A DNA stretch of 64,000 nucleotides. Origin: Clostridia bacterium (GTDB lineage: Bacteria > Bacillota > Clostridia > Oscillospirales > Acutalibacteraceae). The first letter of the stretch is position 1. The number at the start of each line of letters is the position of its first letter. Where the stretch lies: assembly GCA_017430535.1 (NCBI GenBank), contig JAFRMR010000008.1, forward strand, positions 40,462-104,461, written 5' to 3'. Below are positions 15,908 to 24,786 of the stretch, piece after piece. A program made the position numbers and the translations under genes. The notes beneath the pieces were generated by a model, which saw nothing but the letters and a program-made list of their open reading frames with translations, searched no databases and was not told the origin of the DNA.

Positions 15908-17020
15908 TTATCCCTTAGCCTCGGTGTAGTAATAAATATTTTTCTCCGTTCCGTCTTCGCCGTAGTTTTCAAAATCCGGGAAGTATTCGGCTATTGCCTC
16001 ATCGGCTGATTCTCTTACATCTTCGGGTATGCTGTCATAGTTTTCTTCGCCGTTGAAGCTCCTGCGGAATATGCAAAGAATATAATCCCCGTTTTCATCC
16101 TTTGTCCATAAGCTTTCATAGTAGCTGTCCTCGGAGGTGTTATTAAGGGTATTCATAATGGTTTCAACAATATACTTTGCCGTCAGCTCATCATCTTTGC
16201 CGATTTTCTCTTTGAATGAGCAGCTGAAGCCGCCCTTGTTTTCTTCATCGGCATTTTCGCTTATGAACTGCGGTATGGCAAAGATATTTTCAATAACCTG
16301 CTTGTTCATTATGGCGTAGTTGTATTTTGTGCCTTCCGCTTTCGGGAAGAAATCCGTATTCCACACATGGTTCTGGCTGCACATTGCATCATTCATATTG
16401 AAGTTTGCAAAATCTCCGGTTTCGCTGTCGGAGTAGCAGTCCGTATGGTACCACTGGCCGTCAAGCTTTATCAGGTCCCAGGAGTGGGTTAAATCCGTGC
16501 TGTGAACAACCATACACTCAATATCCATCATCTGCAGAAGCAGGCGGAATGTGGTGGCATAGCCCACGCAGACCGCAGTGTGCGTTTTAAGCACTCCGTA
16601 GGGGTTGCCGCTGTCTTCGCCGGAGGTGGGTATAACCGTAAGCAGACCGCTGTCAAATTTCATTTCCTTTGTCAGGTATTTGTAAACCGCAGCTTCTTTG
16701 TCAAAATCGGTCATTTCCTTTGTTATAATCTTATCCAGCACCGCCTTTGCCATATCAAGGGTTTCCTTTTCCCTGTCGCTCAGGGCGGAGGTATCTCCGC
16801 TTTTGTAAGCCTCGGAAATAGGCAGGGTGGATTCGATTTTATATTCGCCCGCAATTATAATATCATCTTCCTGGGGCTTATCTTCCCCTTCATCATATTT
16901 TTCGGCTACCATATCAACTTTTTCTTTTATTTTGCCCTGCTCAATGTAATTCACCGCCCCCAGGGCCACCCCTGCGGCAACAAGAATCACAAGTATAACC
17001 GATATTACTTTGTTAAACAT
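15908..17020 (-). CDS. Membrane-anchored transglutaminase-like protein
   Basis: 370-aa protein with an N-terminal membrane anchor (about residues 4-25) and an extracellular transglutaminase-like cysteine-protease fold. The candidate triad is visible: Cys in T-A-V-C-V-G-Y-A, His in L-T-H-S-W-D-L-I, and Asp in Y-H-T-D-C-Y-S-D. The ATG at 17020 follows AGAGGT; an in-frame ATG 27 bases upstream lacks a better site. It forms a pair with the DUF4358 lipoprotein. A paralogue lies at 54873-56030. A role in cell-wall or surface-protein processing is inferred from location only. Confidence 0.82.
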   Translation of the reverse strand: MFNKVISVILVILVAAGVALGAVNYIEQGKIKEKVDMVAEKYDEGEDKPQEDDIIIAGEYKIESTLPISEAYKSGDTSALSDREKETLDMAKAVLDKIITKEMTDFDKEAAVYKYLTKEMKFDSGLLTVIPTSGEDSGNPYGVLKTHTAVCVGYATTFRLLLQMMDIECMVVHSTDLTHSWDLIKLDGQWYHTDCYSDSETGDFANFNMNDAMCSQNHVWNTDFFPKAEGTKYNYAIMNKQVIENIFAIPQFISENADEENKGGFSCSFKEKIGKDDELTAKYIVETIMNTLNNTSEDSYYESLWTKDENGDYILCIFRRSFNGEENYDSIPEDVRESADEAIAEYFPDFENYGEDGTEKNIYYYTEAKG

Positions 17021-17075
17021 ATTTTTACCTCTTTCATTTGTGCTCATTCAATTTATATAGGTTTTCAAAAATATA

Positions 17076-17098
17076 AAACAGGGTTATGAACCCTGTTT
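17076..17098 (-). terminator. Terminator after the TIGR00300 gene
   Basis: AAACAGGGTT/AACCCTGTTT stem with a short loop and T-rich flanks on both strands; it lies 27 bases past the stop of the gene at 17126. Confidence 0.75.
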
Positions 17099-17125
17099 AT
17101 TTTTATTATGAACTTTTTTCAGACT

Positions 17126-18214
17126 TTACATCAGTTTTAATCCCTTTGCAAGGTTCACTATGAAATCCTGCACATTTGTAACAATACCCCGGGCGCTTAA
17201 ACTGCCTCTGTCCGCAAGCTTGTTTACCACAAACTCGGAAATATCAACGCAGTAAAAATAAACCTGCCTTATGGTTCCGTCCGGCAGTGCCCTGAATGAT
17301 GGGGTCATATTGCCGGTTGCAATTGTGTGCAGGGTGGTGGCCATGCAGATTACCGTGGTGGCATCCCTTACCTGGTTTCTCATGGCATCCTGTGCCTCAT
17401 ATACATTGCCGTAAACCGGGGGCAGGGGGCCGTCATCCCTTATTGAGCCGCCCAGCACATAGGGTATGCCGCATTTTTCGCAGCTGTAAATAATGCCGTT
17501 ATCAATGTTTTCATTTTTTATGAATTCGGAAACCGAGCCGTAATAGCGCACTCTGTTTATTGTGTCAAGGTGGTTATAGTGGCCGTTCGGCAGGGGGCGC
17601 TGTGTGTAAATATCCTGCCCCAGTGCAGTGTGCAGGTAAGCTCCCTCAAGGTCGTGGGTGGCAAGGGCGTTGCCCGCTATAATGGACTGCACATAGCCGT
17701 TCTCTATAAGGCGGCTCATAGCGTCCCTGGCGTCGTGGTCAAAGCTGAAGGCAGGGCCCATAACCCATACTATTTTGCCGTGATCCCTCTCATACCTGAG
17801 CAGGTCGTAAAGCTCGTCATAATCCTTCGAGAAGGCCGTTTCTCTTGAACGCCCCGTTCTGAAAGCAAAAACATCGCCGCCGGTTTTTTCCTCTTCAAAG
17901 CCGAAGGGGTGCACATAAATACCCTCTTCGCATTTTTCCGTTCTGCCGGTAATTACAAGGTCTCCCTTTTTAAGCAGGCGGAATTCCGTAACCTTTATTT
18001 CCCCGTCTTTATAAACAGCCACGCAGTCCATACGGCTTTCCGCCGCAAGAATCCAGCTGCCGTCTATTTTGAAATATTCGGGGTATATGCTCATTGCGTG
18101 GTAGTTTTCCGGCGCAACTCCGTCAAGGGGAGCAGGCACAAGGGAAACTTCCGGCGCGTTTATGAATTTTTCCTGTGAAAAATCGGGGGCGTGGTATTCT
18201 CTGAGCTTAAACAT
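17126..18214 (-). CDS. Alternative ornithine cyclodeaminase, TIGR00300 (LOR/SDH-domain) family
   Basis: 362-aa protein whose C-terminal two-thirds closely follows the TIGR00300 family: G-N-A-L-A-T-H-D, a H-Y-N-H-L-D-x-I-N segment, G-G-S-I-R-D-D-G-P-L-P and a final D-R-G-S-x-x-x-G-I-V-T segment. Members in methanogens and the C-terminal half of cyanobacterial AgrE act as NAD-dependent ornithine cyclodeaminases making proline from ornithine. The N-terminal about 100 residues form the usual LOR/SDH domain; no arginine dihydrolase domain is fused. It has its own promoter and terminator. The family is sure; the exact substrate is inferred. Confidence 0.82.
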   Translation of the reverse strand: MFKLREYHAPDFSQEKFINAPEVSLVPAPLDGVAPENYHAMSIYPEYFKIDGSWILAAESRMDCVAVYKDGEIKVTEFRLLKKGDLVITGRTEKCEEGIYVHPFGFEEEKTGGDVFAFRTGRSRETAFSKDYDELYDLLRYERDHGKIVWVMGPAFSFDHDARDAMSRLIENGYVQSIIAGNALATHDLEGAYLHTALGQDIYTQRPLPNGHYNHLDTINRVRYYGSVSEFIKNENIDNGIIYSCEKCGIPYVLGGSIRDDGPLPPVYGNVYEAQDAMRNQVRDATTVICMATTLHTIATGNMTPSFRALPDGTIRQVYFYCVDISEFVVNKLADRGSLSARGIVTNVQDFIVNLAKGLKLM

Positions 18215-18243
18215 ACTGACCTCCTGATAAACGTTATATAAAA

Positions 18244-18272
18244 ATTATACTACCTTATAAAATCAAGGTCAA
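18244..18272 (-). promoter_or_regulatory. Promoter of the TIGR00300 gene
   Basis: TTGACC (18272-18267), 17-base spacer, TATAAT (18249-18244), 30 bases before the ATG, with an AGGAGG ribosome site downstream. Confidence 0.78.
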
Positions 18273-18288
18273 TATCATAAGTGAATTA

Positions 18289-19533
18289 TCAGTTAAGATA
18301 ATGTATAAACAGGCCGCTGAGTATCTTCGGCTCAAACCAGGTGGATTTCGGGGGCATTATTCTGCCGGAATCCGCCACATCCATTAAATCCTGTACAGAG
18401 GTGGGGCACATTGCAAAGGCCATGGTCATATCTGTATTTGCCCTCTTTTCAAGCTCGCCGAGGCCTCTTATGCCGCCCACAAAGTCAATTCTGTCGGATG
18501 TTCTTAAATCTTCAATGCCTAAAATGGGGGCTATAAGGTTATTCTGAAGTATTGAAACATCAAGGGCGGCAACAGCGTCCGTGCTGTCAAAGGTGCCCTC
18601 TTTTGCCGCCAGCTTATACCACTCGCCCTCAAGGTACATGCCGAAGGTGTGGGGAACAGCCGGCTTGTATTTTTCTTTGCCGTTCTTTTCAACAGTAAAG
18701 TCTTTTTCAAGCTTTGCAAGGAATTCTTCTTTGGTAAGGCCGTTAAGCCCTTTCACAACCCTGTTGTAGTCCATTATTTCCAGCTCATCGCAGCTGAAAA
18801 GCACGGCAAGGAAGTAGTTGAATTCCTCGTTTCCGTCATAGTCCGGGTTCTCTTCGCGGCGCATAACGCCCACCTTGATTGCGGAGGCGGCCCTGTGGTG
18901 GCCATCTGCTATGTAAAGGTATTCAATCTCGCTGAAAAGCTTTGATATTTCCGCATTCACAGCAGAGTCATCAATAACCCATACCGTGTTTCTTATGCCC
19001 GCATCCGTTGTGAAATCATAAACTGCATCGTGCTCCTCCTGCCACCGGGCAAGCAGAGCGGACAGCTCCTTTTTAGGCCTGTAAGTGAGGAAAATAGGGC
19101 CTGTGTTGGCGTTGCAGATATTTACATGATTCAGGCGGTCAACCTCTTTATCAGCCCTTGTGAGCTCATGTTTTTTAACATTGTTGTTAATGTAATCATC
19201 AATTGAAACACAGCCGGCAATACCGGTCTGGGCTCTGCCATTCATCACCTGGCGGTAGATATAAAAGCAGGGCTCGGCATCCTGAGCGCATATTCCGTTT
19301 TTTGAAAGATTGTCAAGGTTTTCCTTTGCCTTGTCATATACTGCCGCATCGTAAGGGCTTGTGCCGGCGGGCATATCAATCTCAGCCCTGTCAATATGCA
19401 GGAACGAATAGGGGTTTCCCTGCACCATAACCGCTGCCTCTTCGCTGCTCATTACATCGTAGGGCAGGGCTGCAACTTTTGCCGCATATTCCGGGCGGGG
19501 TCTTACTGCTTTAAAGGGTCTGACTTTTGCCAT
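18289..19533 (-). CDS. DUF1015 family protein
   Basis: 414-aa cytosolic protein that starts M-A-K-V-R-P-F-K-A-V-R-P and carries the family hallmarks A-A-L-P-Y-D-V and I-A-D-G-H-H-R-A-A-S-A at about residue 220. The D-G-H-H-R signature is shared with ParB-like nucleotide-binding enzymes such as ADP-dependent serine kinase, so a kinase activity is possible but not shown. It has a GAGGAAG ribosome site and a perfect upstream promoter. It is monocistronic, divergent from the zinc-ribbon gene. Confidence 0.85.
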   Translation of the reverse strand: MAKVRPFKAVRPRPEYAAKVAALPYDVMSSEEAAVMVQGNPYSFLHIDRAEIDMPAGTSPYDAAVYDKAKENLDNLSKNGICAQDAEPCFYIYRQVMNGRAQTGIAGCVSIDDYINNNVKKHELTRADKEVDRLNHVNICNANTGPIFLTYRPKKELSALLARWQEEHDAVYDFTTDAGIRNTVWVIDDSAVNAEISKLFSEIEYLYIADGHHRAASAIKVGVMRREENPDYDGNEEFNYFLAVLFSCDELEIMDYNRVVKGLNGLTKEEFLAKLEKDFTVEKNGKEKYKPAVPHTFGMYLEGEWYKLAAKEGTFDSTDAVAALDVSILQNNLIAPILGIEDLRTSDRIDFVGGIRGLGELEKRANTDMTMAFAMCPTSVQDLMDVADSGRIMPPKSTWFEPKILSGLFIHYLN

Positions 19534-19564
19534 GATTCTTCCTCTTATCTCAATTTTTCACAAT

Positions 19565-19593
19565 ATTATATAGCACGGCAGTTTGTTTTTCAA
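19565..19593 (-). promoter_or_regulatory. Promoter of the DUF1015 gene
   Basis: TTGAAA (19593-19588), 17-base spacer, TATAAT (19570-19565). Confidence 0.75.
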
Positions 19594-19624
19594 TTAACAT
19601 AAGTACCTATTTTTTGATAGCTTA

Positions 19625-19653
19625 TTGATTTTTATTTTTTCAGATTGTATAAT
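19625..19653 (+). promoter_or_regulatory. Promoter of the zinc-ribbon membrane protein gene
   Basis: TTGATT (19625-19630), 17-base spacer, TATAAT (19648-19653), 27 bases before the ATG. Confidence 0.75.
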
Positions 19654-19680
19654 AAAGAAAAAATTACGGGAGGAATAATT

Positions 19681-20391
19681 ATGTTTTGCCCAAACTGCGG
19701 CTCAAAACTTGATGACAGCGGCAAGTGCCCCAACTGCTCCGCTGTTCCCGCAGCACCCGAAGCCCCCGCTCCGGCTCCTCAGCAGGCCCCTGTAAATAAG
19801 GCCCCCGAGCCCGGAGAGAAAAAGGGAATAACCAAAGGCTCCAGAACCTACTGTGCCCTTGTAAGCGCTGCGCTGGTGTTTCCCGCTTCCCTGAGCGTTG
19901 CCATAGACCTCAGCTTCCACAGGTATGATTTCTGGTTCGGCTATTTTGTAGGCGCTGTTCTCGTTGCCTGGGTATGCCTGGTGCTTCCGGCCCTCAAAAT
20001 CACCCCGCCCCCGGTTACGGCAATTATCTGCTTTGTAACAATGATGGGTTATGTTTTCTATGTTATGTATAAGCTGGGCCACCTTGAGTGGCTGTTCAAT
20101 AAGGCCCTGCCCCTTACAATCCTGTTTATTGTGTTTGTCTCCATTGACATAATGCTGGTAAGCTACAAAAAGGTCAACTGGCTTGCAGTGCTCGGGCTTA
20201 TCAGCTTTGAAACAGGTATCTACCTTGTGGCTATTGAAGCAACCTACACCGGTTCCCTGCAGAATCTTCACTGGTCTCCCATCCTTGCCTGCGGTTTCAT
20301 TAGCGTAGCGGCAGTCCTCGTGGCTTTTGCCTACATCGGCAACATGAACCGTAAGGGTGACAAAAAGTCAGATAAAAAAGACAGCGAATAA
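19681..20391 (+). CDS. Zinc-ribbon multi-pass membrane protein
   Basis: 236-aa protein. The first 20 residues are a zinc ribbon (M-F-C-P-N-C-G-S-K-L and G-K-C-P-N-C), then an Ala/Pro-rich linker to about residue 50, then about six hydrophobic segments and a lysine-rich cytosolic tail. The function is not recognisable; such proteins are common in Clostridia. The ATG at 19681 follows GGGAGGA; an in-frame ATG at 19645 lies in the promoter and is rejected. Confidence 0.8.
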   Translation: MFCPNCGSKLDDSGKCPNCSAVPAAPEAPAPAPQQAPVNKAPEPGEKKGITKGSRTYCALVSAALVFPASLSVAIDLSFHRYDFWFGYFVGAVLVAWVCLVLPALKITPPPVTAIICFVTMMGYVFYVMYKLGHLEWLFNKALPLTILFIVFVSIDIMLVSYKKVNWLAVLGLISFETGIYLVAIEATYTGSLQNLHWSPILACGFISVAAVLVAFAYIGNMNRKGDKKSDKKDSE

Positions 20392-20397
20392 AGCTTT

Positions 20398-20429
20398 CTC
20401 CCCGGCCTTCCCGGCCGGGGAGTTTTTTT
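20398..20429 (+). terminator. Terminator after the zinc-ribbon gene
   Basis: CTCCCCGGCC/GGCCGGGGAG 10-bp stem, five-base loop, seven T's. Confidence 0.92.
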
Positions 20430-20435
20430 GATTGC

Positions 20436-20464
20436 TTGATTGCAAATATCTAAAATGATATAAT
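20436..20464 (+). promoter_or_regulatory. Promoter of the acyltransferase gene
   Basis: TTGATT (20436-20441), 17-base spacer, TATAAT (20459-20464). Confidence 0.75.
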
Positions 20465-20493
20465 TAAGAATATAAAGAACAGGGGAGGTGATT

Positions 20494-21486
20494 ATGATGG
20501 GCAAGGAGAGAATCGGGTGGATTGATTCGCTGCGCGGCGTTGCAATGGTATTTGTTATATACGGGCATATATGTCCTTCGTTCCAGCAGTTTTTTCTTTT
20601 TACAAGTCCCGTAAAAATACCGTTGTTTTTTGTGGTATCGGGTTATCTTTTTAAAAGCGATATACCGCCTTTTCAGAAGATGAAAAAACTTTTTGTATCA
20701 ATCCTTGTTCCGTATTTCTTTTTATCCCTGTTCCCTTTCAAACTTGCCGCATCATTTTTACCGCTTACCGGGTTGCAGACTGCCGATGTGCTCAGGCAGT
20801 TTTTCTCCGGTGATTATCTTTGGTATCTGCCCTGCTGTTTTATTGCCGAACTGATATTTTATTTCATAACCCGATATATATATGCGAAGAGAGAGCCTCT
20901 TGTTATCCTGATATGTCTTGCCTTTACTGCCGCAGGTCTTGTACTGTCAAAGACTTCACTCGGTAATTTCCTGTATATCAGCAACGCAATGATTGCTCAG
21001 TTTTATCTTCTTATGGGGTATGAAATGAAAAAACACGAAGCAAAGCTTGAATCATTCAGCAATAGAATTGTAATCTTTTTAACTATACTTTACATTATTA
21101 TCGGCTGTTTCAGTATGAAGCTTTTGCCCGGTCAAAATCTTTCTGCCCGTGAAAATCATTATTATAATATTCCCTTATGCTTTCTTATGATTACTTTAGG
21201 TTGCTTCACTGCAATTACGGCATTCAGAAAATGGGATATCAATTTCAAGCCCTTGTCGTTTATCGGCAAAAATACACTGGCATATTATGCATTCAGCAAG
21301 TATTTTCTTTCTCCCGTAATTTACATTTTTTCACTTATCGGTATCAGCCTCAAGGTTACCCCATTTATCGGTATAATTCTTACGGCAGTATGCTGTATGG
21401 CGTGTGCCCCGATTTCATTGTTTCTTAACAAGTTTTTTCCGTTCAGCGTGGCAAAAAGGAAGCCCTGTTCAGTTCAGAAGAGTTAA
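20494..21486 (+). CDS. Acyltransferase 3 family membrane protein
   Basis: About 331 aa with roughly ten membrane segments. The N-terminal R-I-G-W-I-D-S-L-R-G-V-A-M segment and the H in V-I-Y-G-H-I are hallmarks of the OafA/NodX-type acyltransferase 3 family, which O-acylates cell-surface sugars; P-L-F-F-V-V-S-G-Y-L-F follows. Adjacent ATGs at 20494 and 20497 both fit the AGGGGAGGTG site. It is monocistronic between its own promoter and a terminator. Codon use is more A/T-rich than its neighbours, which may mean horizontal origin. The substrate is unknown. Confidence 0.87.
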   Translation: MMGKERIGWIDSLRGVAMVFVIYGHICPSFQQFFLFTSPVKIPLFFVVSGYLFKSDIPPFQKMKKLFVSILVPYFFLSLFPFKLAASFLPLTGLQTADVLRQFFSGDYLWYLPCCFIAELIFYFITRYIYAKREPLVILICLAFTAAGLVLSKTSLGNFLYISNAMIAQFYLLMGYEMKKHEAKLESFSNRIVIFLTILYIIIGCFSMKLLPGQNLSARENHYYNIPLCFLMITLGCFTAITAFRKWDINFKPLSFIGKNTLAYYAFSKYFLSPVIYIFSLIGISLKVTPFIGIILTAVCCMACAPISLFLNKFFPFSVAKRKPCSVQKS

Positions 21487-21491
21487 AAACC

Positions 21492-21518
21492 GCCCGCAGA
21501 GGTCAAACCTCTGCGGGC
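21492..21518. terminator. Bidirectional terminator
   Basis: GCCCGCAGAGGT/ACCTCTGCGGGC 12-bp stem with a CAA loop and T-runs on both sides; it ends both the acyltransferase gene and the aconitase X operon. Confidence 0.9.
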
Positions 21519-21535
21519 ATTTTCATATAATCGTA

Positions 21536-22000
21536 TTATTCAACAGTAACCGTTCCGTCTTCGGCAACGGTTATTTTCATGCCGTCCTTCACATAGTCAA
21601 GGAATTCATCCCCGAGGCAGTCAACCGTTACCATGGGTTTATCTGTCCATACTGCGGAGAGCACCGCGCCTGCCGCCGCAAGGGAATCAATATGCTCCGA
21701 GAAGAGCATGCAGGCAGGGGCCTTTTTCATTGCGTTTGCACAGTAGAGCACCATGCCGCCGGTGGTTGAGCCAATGGTCTGGGGCAGGCAGAGGGCTTTG
21801 TTGAGCATGGGCTTTCCGAAAAGGTCGCTGTTATTCTGGTCGTCGCATTCCGTCTGCTTGTATTTGTTGCCCAGAATGGGAAAATTGCCGAACTGAAGGG
21901 CGCCCTGGAATGAGGCCAGGGTATTGAAACCGCCGTGGGAAACCAGCGCTTCTGCAGTGCAGGAGCCGGCAACTACGGGTCTGCCTTTAAACTGTTTCAT
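21536..22000 (-). CDS. Aconitase X swivel domain subunit (DUF126)
   Basis: 154-aa small subunit of aconitase X. It begins M-K-Q-F-K-G-R-P-V-V-A-G, the DUF126 start, and has the C-L-P-Q-T-I-G-S-T-T-G-G segment containing the conserved substrate-binding serine region. It is encoded one base after the large subunit (23288-22002) and is last in the operon. Known bacterial aconitase X enzymes dehydrate cis-3-hydroxy-L-proline; archaeal ones dehydrate 5-phosphomevalonate. The substrate here is open. Confidence 0.88.
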   Translation of the reverse strand: MKQFKGRPVVAGSCTAEALVSHGGFNTLASFQGALQFGNFPILGNKYKQTECDDQNNSDLFGKPMLNKALCLPQTIGSTTGGMVLYCANAMKKAPACMLFSEHIDSLAAAGAVLSAVWTDKPMVTVDCLGDEFLDYVKDGMKITVAEDGTVTVE

Positions 22001-22001
22001 A

Positions 22002-23288
22002 TTATTTTGCCCCCCTTGTTATTTCTTCAAGTATTTCATCGCTTGTGTAGTAGCGTGATGTGGTATAAGTTCTCAGTTTGTTGGAGTTTGTAATAACTCT
22101 CTTCTTTTTGCACAGGGGGTTGTTCATATACATGAGCGGGCATATATAGCTGAGCACTACGCCCGTACCTTTAAGCACACCGGCATTGGGAGTTTTGTTG
22201 AATTCCTCTATAACTCCCGGCGCGGCGGTGAAAACGGTGGGTACGGTTACTTTCTTAAGGCCGTTCTTTTTAAGGGCGGCGGCAACATTTTCGGTCCACT
22301 CGTTCAGCTGTGCAAGAGAAAGATGTGGGCAGCCCACAAAGCACAGGGCGGGGGCGCCGTTCTTATCCTTCCACATTACGGGATAGCTGTCTTTTACTCT
22401 CTTGAGTTCCGCATCATCAATCACATAAACTTTTGCGCCGGGGGCAACAAGGTTTTCGCCCTGCTCAACTGCCTCGGGCGTAAGGTTTTCAATGTGGTAA
22501 AGGCCTACGGCTCCGTTTGAGGCGGTAGCCGCGCCGAAGTCTTTGAGGTAAGAGCAAACGTCATCCGTAAGCTCAGTGCCCAGCCACTTGTCAAGGCCTT
22601 TGATGTAGGGCACATCCTCCATAACCTTCATTCCGATTGCGGAGCCAAGAATCTGCGCCTCAGGTTTTGATTCTGTTTTAACTTCAATAATCCAGGTGGC
22701 TTTTCTGCCCTCATCGGTCAGCAGGCCGAAATAAGGAACATAGCCCACAATAGAGCCGAAAAGTTCGATTATGCCGGAGTTTCTGTTGCACTTTGCGCCC
22801 AGCACTGAGTTTGCATAAACAACTGCGGAGGATTCCGCCCAGGAGAGTATGTCGCCTTTTTTGGGCTTGTTGCCTACCTCATCCATATAGCAGGTGCAGG
22901 TGTAGGCATCGGTATCCGCAAGGCCCAGCTTGCTCAGCTGCGCGTCATAGCTGTTTTGCATGCTGTACATGAATTTATTGAATACAAAGTTTTCAAGGAA
23001 TCCTGCAGGAACATTGGGGTCAAGGGGCTTGGGGTCAACTGAAAATTTCTGCCCGCTTACGGCGCCGCCTTCAATAAGCTGATCCATCAGGTCATAAACC
23101 GGGGCCATAACCTTTAAGCCGAAGCTTGTAACAAGGTGGCCCTTTGTGCTTGTAACGGGCACCATTTTTTCGGCGCCGAAAGCATCGCCGTACATAACAA
23201 GGGTTTTCATAACCTTTGCCATGGTTTCGCCTTTTACACCGTCGAGTATTGCTTTCTGCTCATCGGTGAGTGTCATTTTGTAATCCAT
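22002..23288 (-). CDS. Aconitase X catalytic subunit (DUF521)
   Basis: 428-aa Fe-S dehydratase subunit. Family features are the N-terminal G-D-A-F-G-A-E-K-M-V-P-V-T-S segment, Y-A-N-S-V-L-G-A-K-C-N-R-N-S-G with a candidate cluster cysteine, C-F-V-G-C-P-H-L-S, and a C-terminal V-I-T-N-S-N-K segment. It pairs with the swivel subunit directly downstream. The operon also encodes TrkA/TrkH, an MFS carrier and a phosphoesterase, which do not reveal the substrate. The start has an AGAAAGGAA site. Confidence 0.88.
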   Translation of the reverse strand: MDYKMTLTDEQKAILDGVKGETMAKVMKTLVMYGDAFGAEKMVPVTSTKGHLVTSFGLKVMAPVYDLMDQLIEGGAVSGQKFSVDPKPLDPNVPAGFLENFVFNKFMYSMQNSYDAQLSKLGLADTDAYTCTCYMDEVGNKPKKGDILSWAESSAVVYANSVLGAKCNRNSGIIELFGSIVGYVPYFGLLTDEGRKATWIIEVKTESKPEAQILGSAIGMKVMEDVPYIKGLDKWLGTELTDDVCSYLKDFGAATASNGAVGLYHIENLTPEAVEQGENLVAPGAKVYVIDDAELKRVKDSYPVMWKDKNGAPALCFVGCPHLSLAQLNEWTENVAAALKKNGLKKVTVPTVFTAAPGVIEEFNKTPNAGVLKGTGVVLSYICPLMYMNNPLCKKKRVITNSNKLRTYTTSRYYTSDEILEEITRGAK

Positions 23289-23326
23289 AACAGTTCATTC
23301 CTTTCTCTTTATTAAATAACCCCGGG

Positions 23327-24775
23327 TTATGCGTATTTTCTGGGGATTATGTATTTTGTGAAGAGCATAAACATTGGTATAAGCTCCAGCCTGCCCGCAA
23401 GCATATCAAAGGCAAGCACAATTTTGGTAAGGTTTGAAAAGTTTGCAAAATTGCCCGAGGGGCCTATTGCCCCGAAAGCCGGGCCCACATTATTCATGCA
23501 GGTTACAACCGATGTGATTGTTTCAACCATCCCTTTGCCGTCAATGGATACCACAAAAATCGAAACAGCCATAACAATCATATAAAGGCTCAGGAAGCTG
23601 TTTATGCTGTGCACCATATCCTCATCCAGGGGCTTGCCTTCAAGCTTTATGGTCTCAACGCTCCTGGGGTTAAAGGCTTTCTTTACGGTACGGATTGTGC
23701 TCTTTACCAGCACAACGATTCTGGATATTTTGATTCCGCCGCCGGTGGAGCCGGCGCAGGAGCCGATAAACATAAGCAGGAACAGCACAATTTTGCATAC
23801 CATGGGCCAGTAGTCATAATCGGTTGATGTGAAGCCCGTTGTTGAAATGATGGAGGAAACCTGGAAAAACGCCTTCCTGAGGGATTCCGCAAACGGGTGC
23901 CTTGTAAAGGTTAAAACAAGGGTTATAACAAAAGTGGATGCCGCAATAAATCCGAGATACCACCGCAGCTCTTCGCTTTTAAGAGCCTGCTTTCCGTGCT
24001 TGGCGATAATCAGATAATAAAGGTTGAAGTTTACGCCGAAAAGCACCATAAATATTCCCAGCACCACCTCGGCATAAGCGCTTGAGTACCCTTCAATGCT
24101 GTTGTTCAGGGCGCAGAAACCGCCGGTGCCGGCTGTTGCAAAGGCATTTGTAACGCTGTCAAACAGGGGCATACCTCCGGCTTTCAGCAGAATAATCAGC
24201 ACAAGGGTCATAATGCAGTATATGCCGTAAAGCAGCCGGGCGGTGGCTTTGAGCTTTGATACCAGTTTGCCTACGGAGGGGCCCGGTGATTCCGCTCTCA
24301 TTATGTGCATGGCGGAGCCTTCCGTGTGGGGGAATATTGCAATAACAAAAACCAGTATTCCCATACCGCCTATGAAGTGGGTGAAGGCACGCCAGAACAG
24401 CAGACTTCTCGGCATTGATTCAATATCCGTAAGTATTGTGGAGCCGGTGGTGGTAAAGCCAGATACCGTCTCGAAAAACGCATCAAAATAGTTGGGTATT
24501 GCGTGGCTTATAAAGAAAGGCAGGGCACCGAAAGCAGAAAACAGCAGCCAGGTCAGGGCCACAAGGAAGTAGCCCTCTTTGGCATAGAATCTTTCGGCTT
24601 CGCTTTTCTTTATTTTCAGTATATTTCCCGCTATGGCAAGTATCACTATGGTTATAAGGAATGCCAGGGCGGTTTTTTCTTTATACAGGATTCCCACCGT
24701 AAGGGGCAGAGCCATAAGCGCCGCCTCAACCAGCAGCAGGGAACCCAGCCTGTTAAAAACAATTTTATAGTTCAA
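23327..24775 (-). CDS. trkH: Trk-type potassium uptake membrane subunit (TrkH/KtrB family)
   Basis: 482-aa polytopic membrane protein that forms the K+ pore. Four M1-P-M2 repeats are visible through their selectivity-filter-like segments: G-F-T-T-T-G-S, A-T-A-G-T-G-G-F, I-I-S-T-T-G-F and C-M-N-N-V-G-P. A G-S-x-A-G-S-T-G-G-G-I-K segment precedes the third inner helix region. The start is TTG at 24775 with AAGGTG nine bases upstream. It follows the regulatory TrkA gene by 11 bases. Confidence 0.93.
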   Translation of the reverse strand: MNYKIVFNRLGSLLLVEAALMALPLTVGILYKEKTALAFLITIVILAIAGNILKIKKSEAERFYAKEGYFLVALTWLLFSAFGALPFFISHAIPNYFDAFFETVSGFTTTGSTILTDIESMPRSLLFWRAFTHFIGGMGILVFVIAIFPHTEGSAMHIMRAESPGPSVGKLVSKLKATARLLYGIYCIMTLVLIILLKAGGMPLFDSVTNAFATAGTGGFCALNNSIEGYSSAYAEVVLGIFMVLFGVNFNLYYLIIAKHGKQALKSEELRWYLGFIAASTFVITLVLTFTRHPFAESLRKAFFQVSSIISTTGFTSTDYDYWPMVCKIVLFLLMFIGSCAGSTGGGIKISRIVVLVKSTIRTVKKAFNPRSVETIKLEGKPLDEDMVHSINSFLSLYMIVMAVSIFVVSIDGKGMVETITSVVTCMNNVGPAFGAIGPSGNFANFSNLTKIVLAFDMLAGRLELIPMFMLFTKYIIPRKYA

Positions 24776-24786
24776 ATCAGTTCACC

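Noticed and set aside
20494-21486. Recently acquired genomic island around the A/T-rich acyltransferase gene
   Set aside because: Only one gene differs in composition, with no integrase, tRNA or direct repeats; evidence is too thin.
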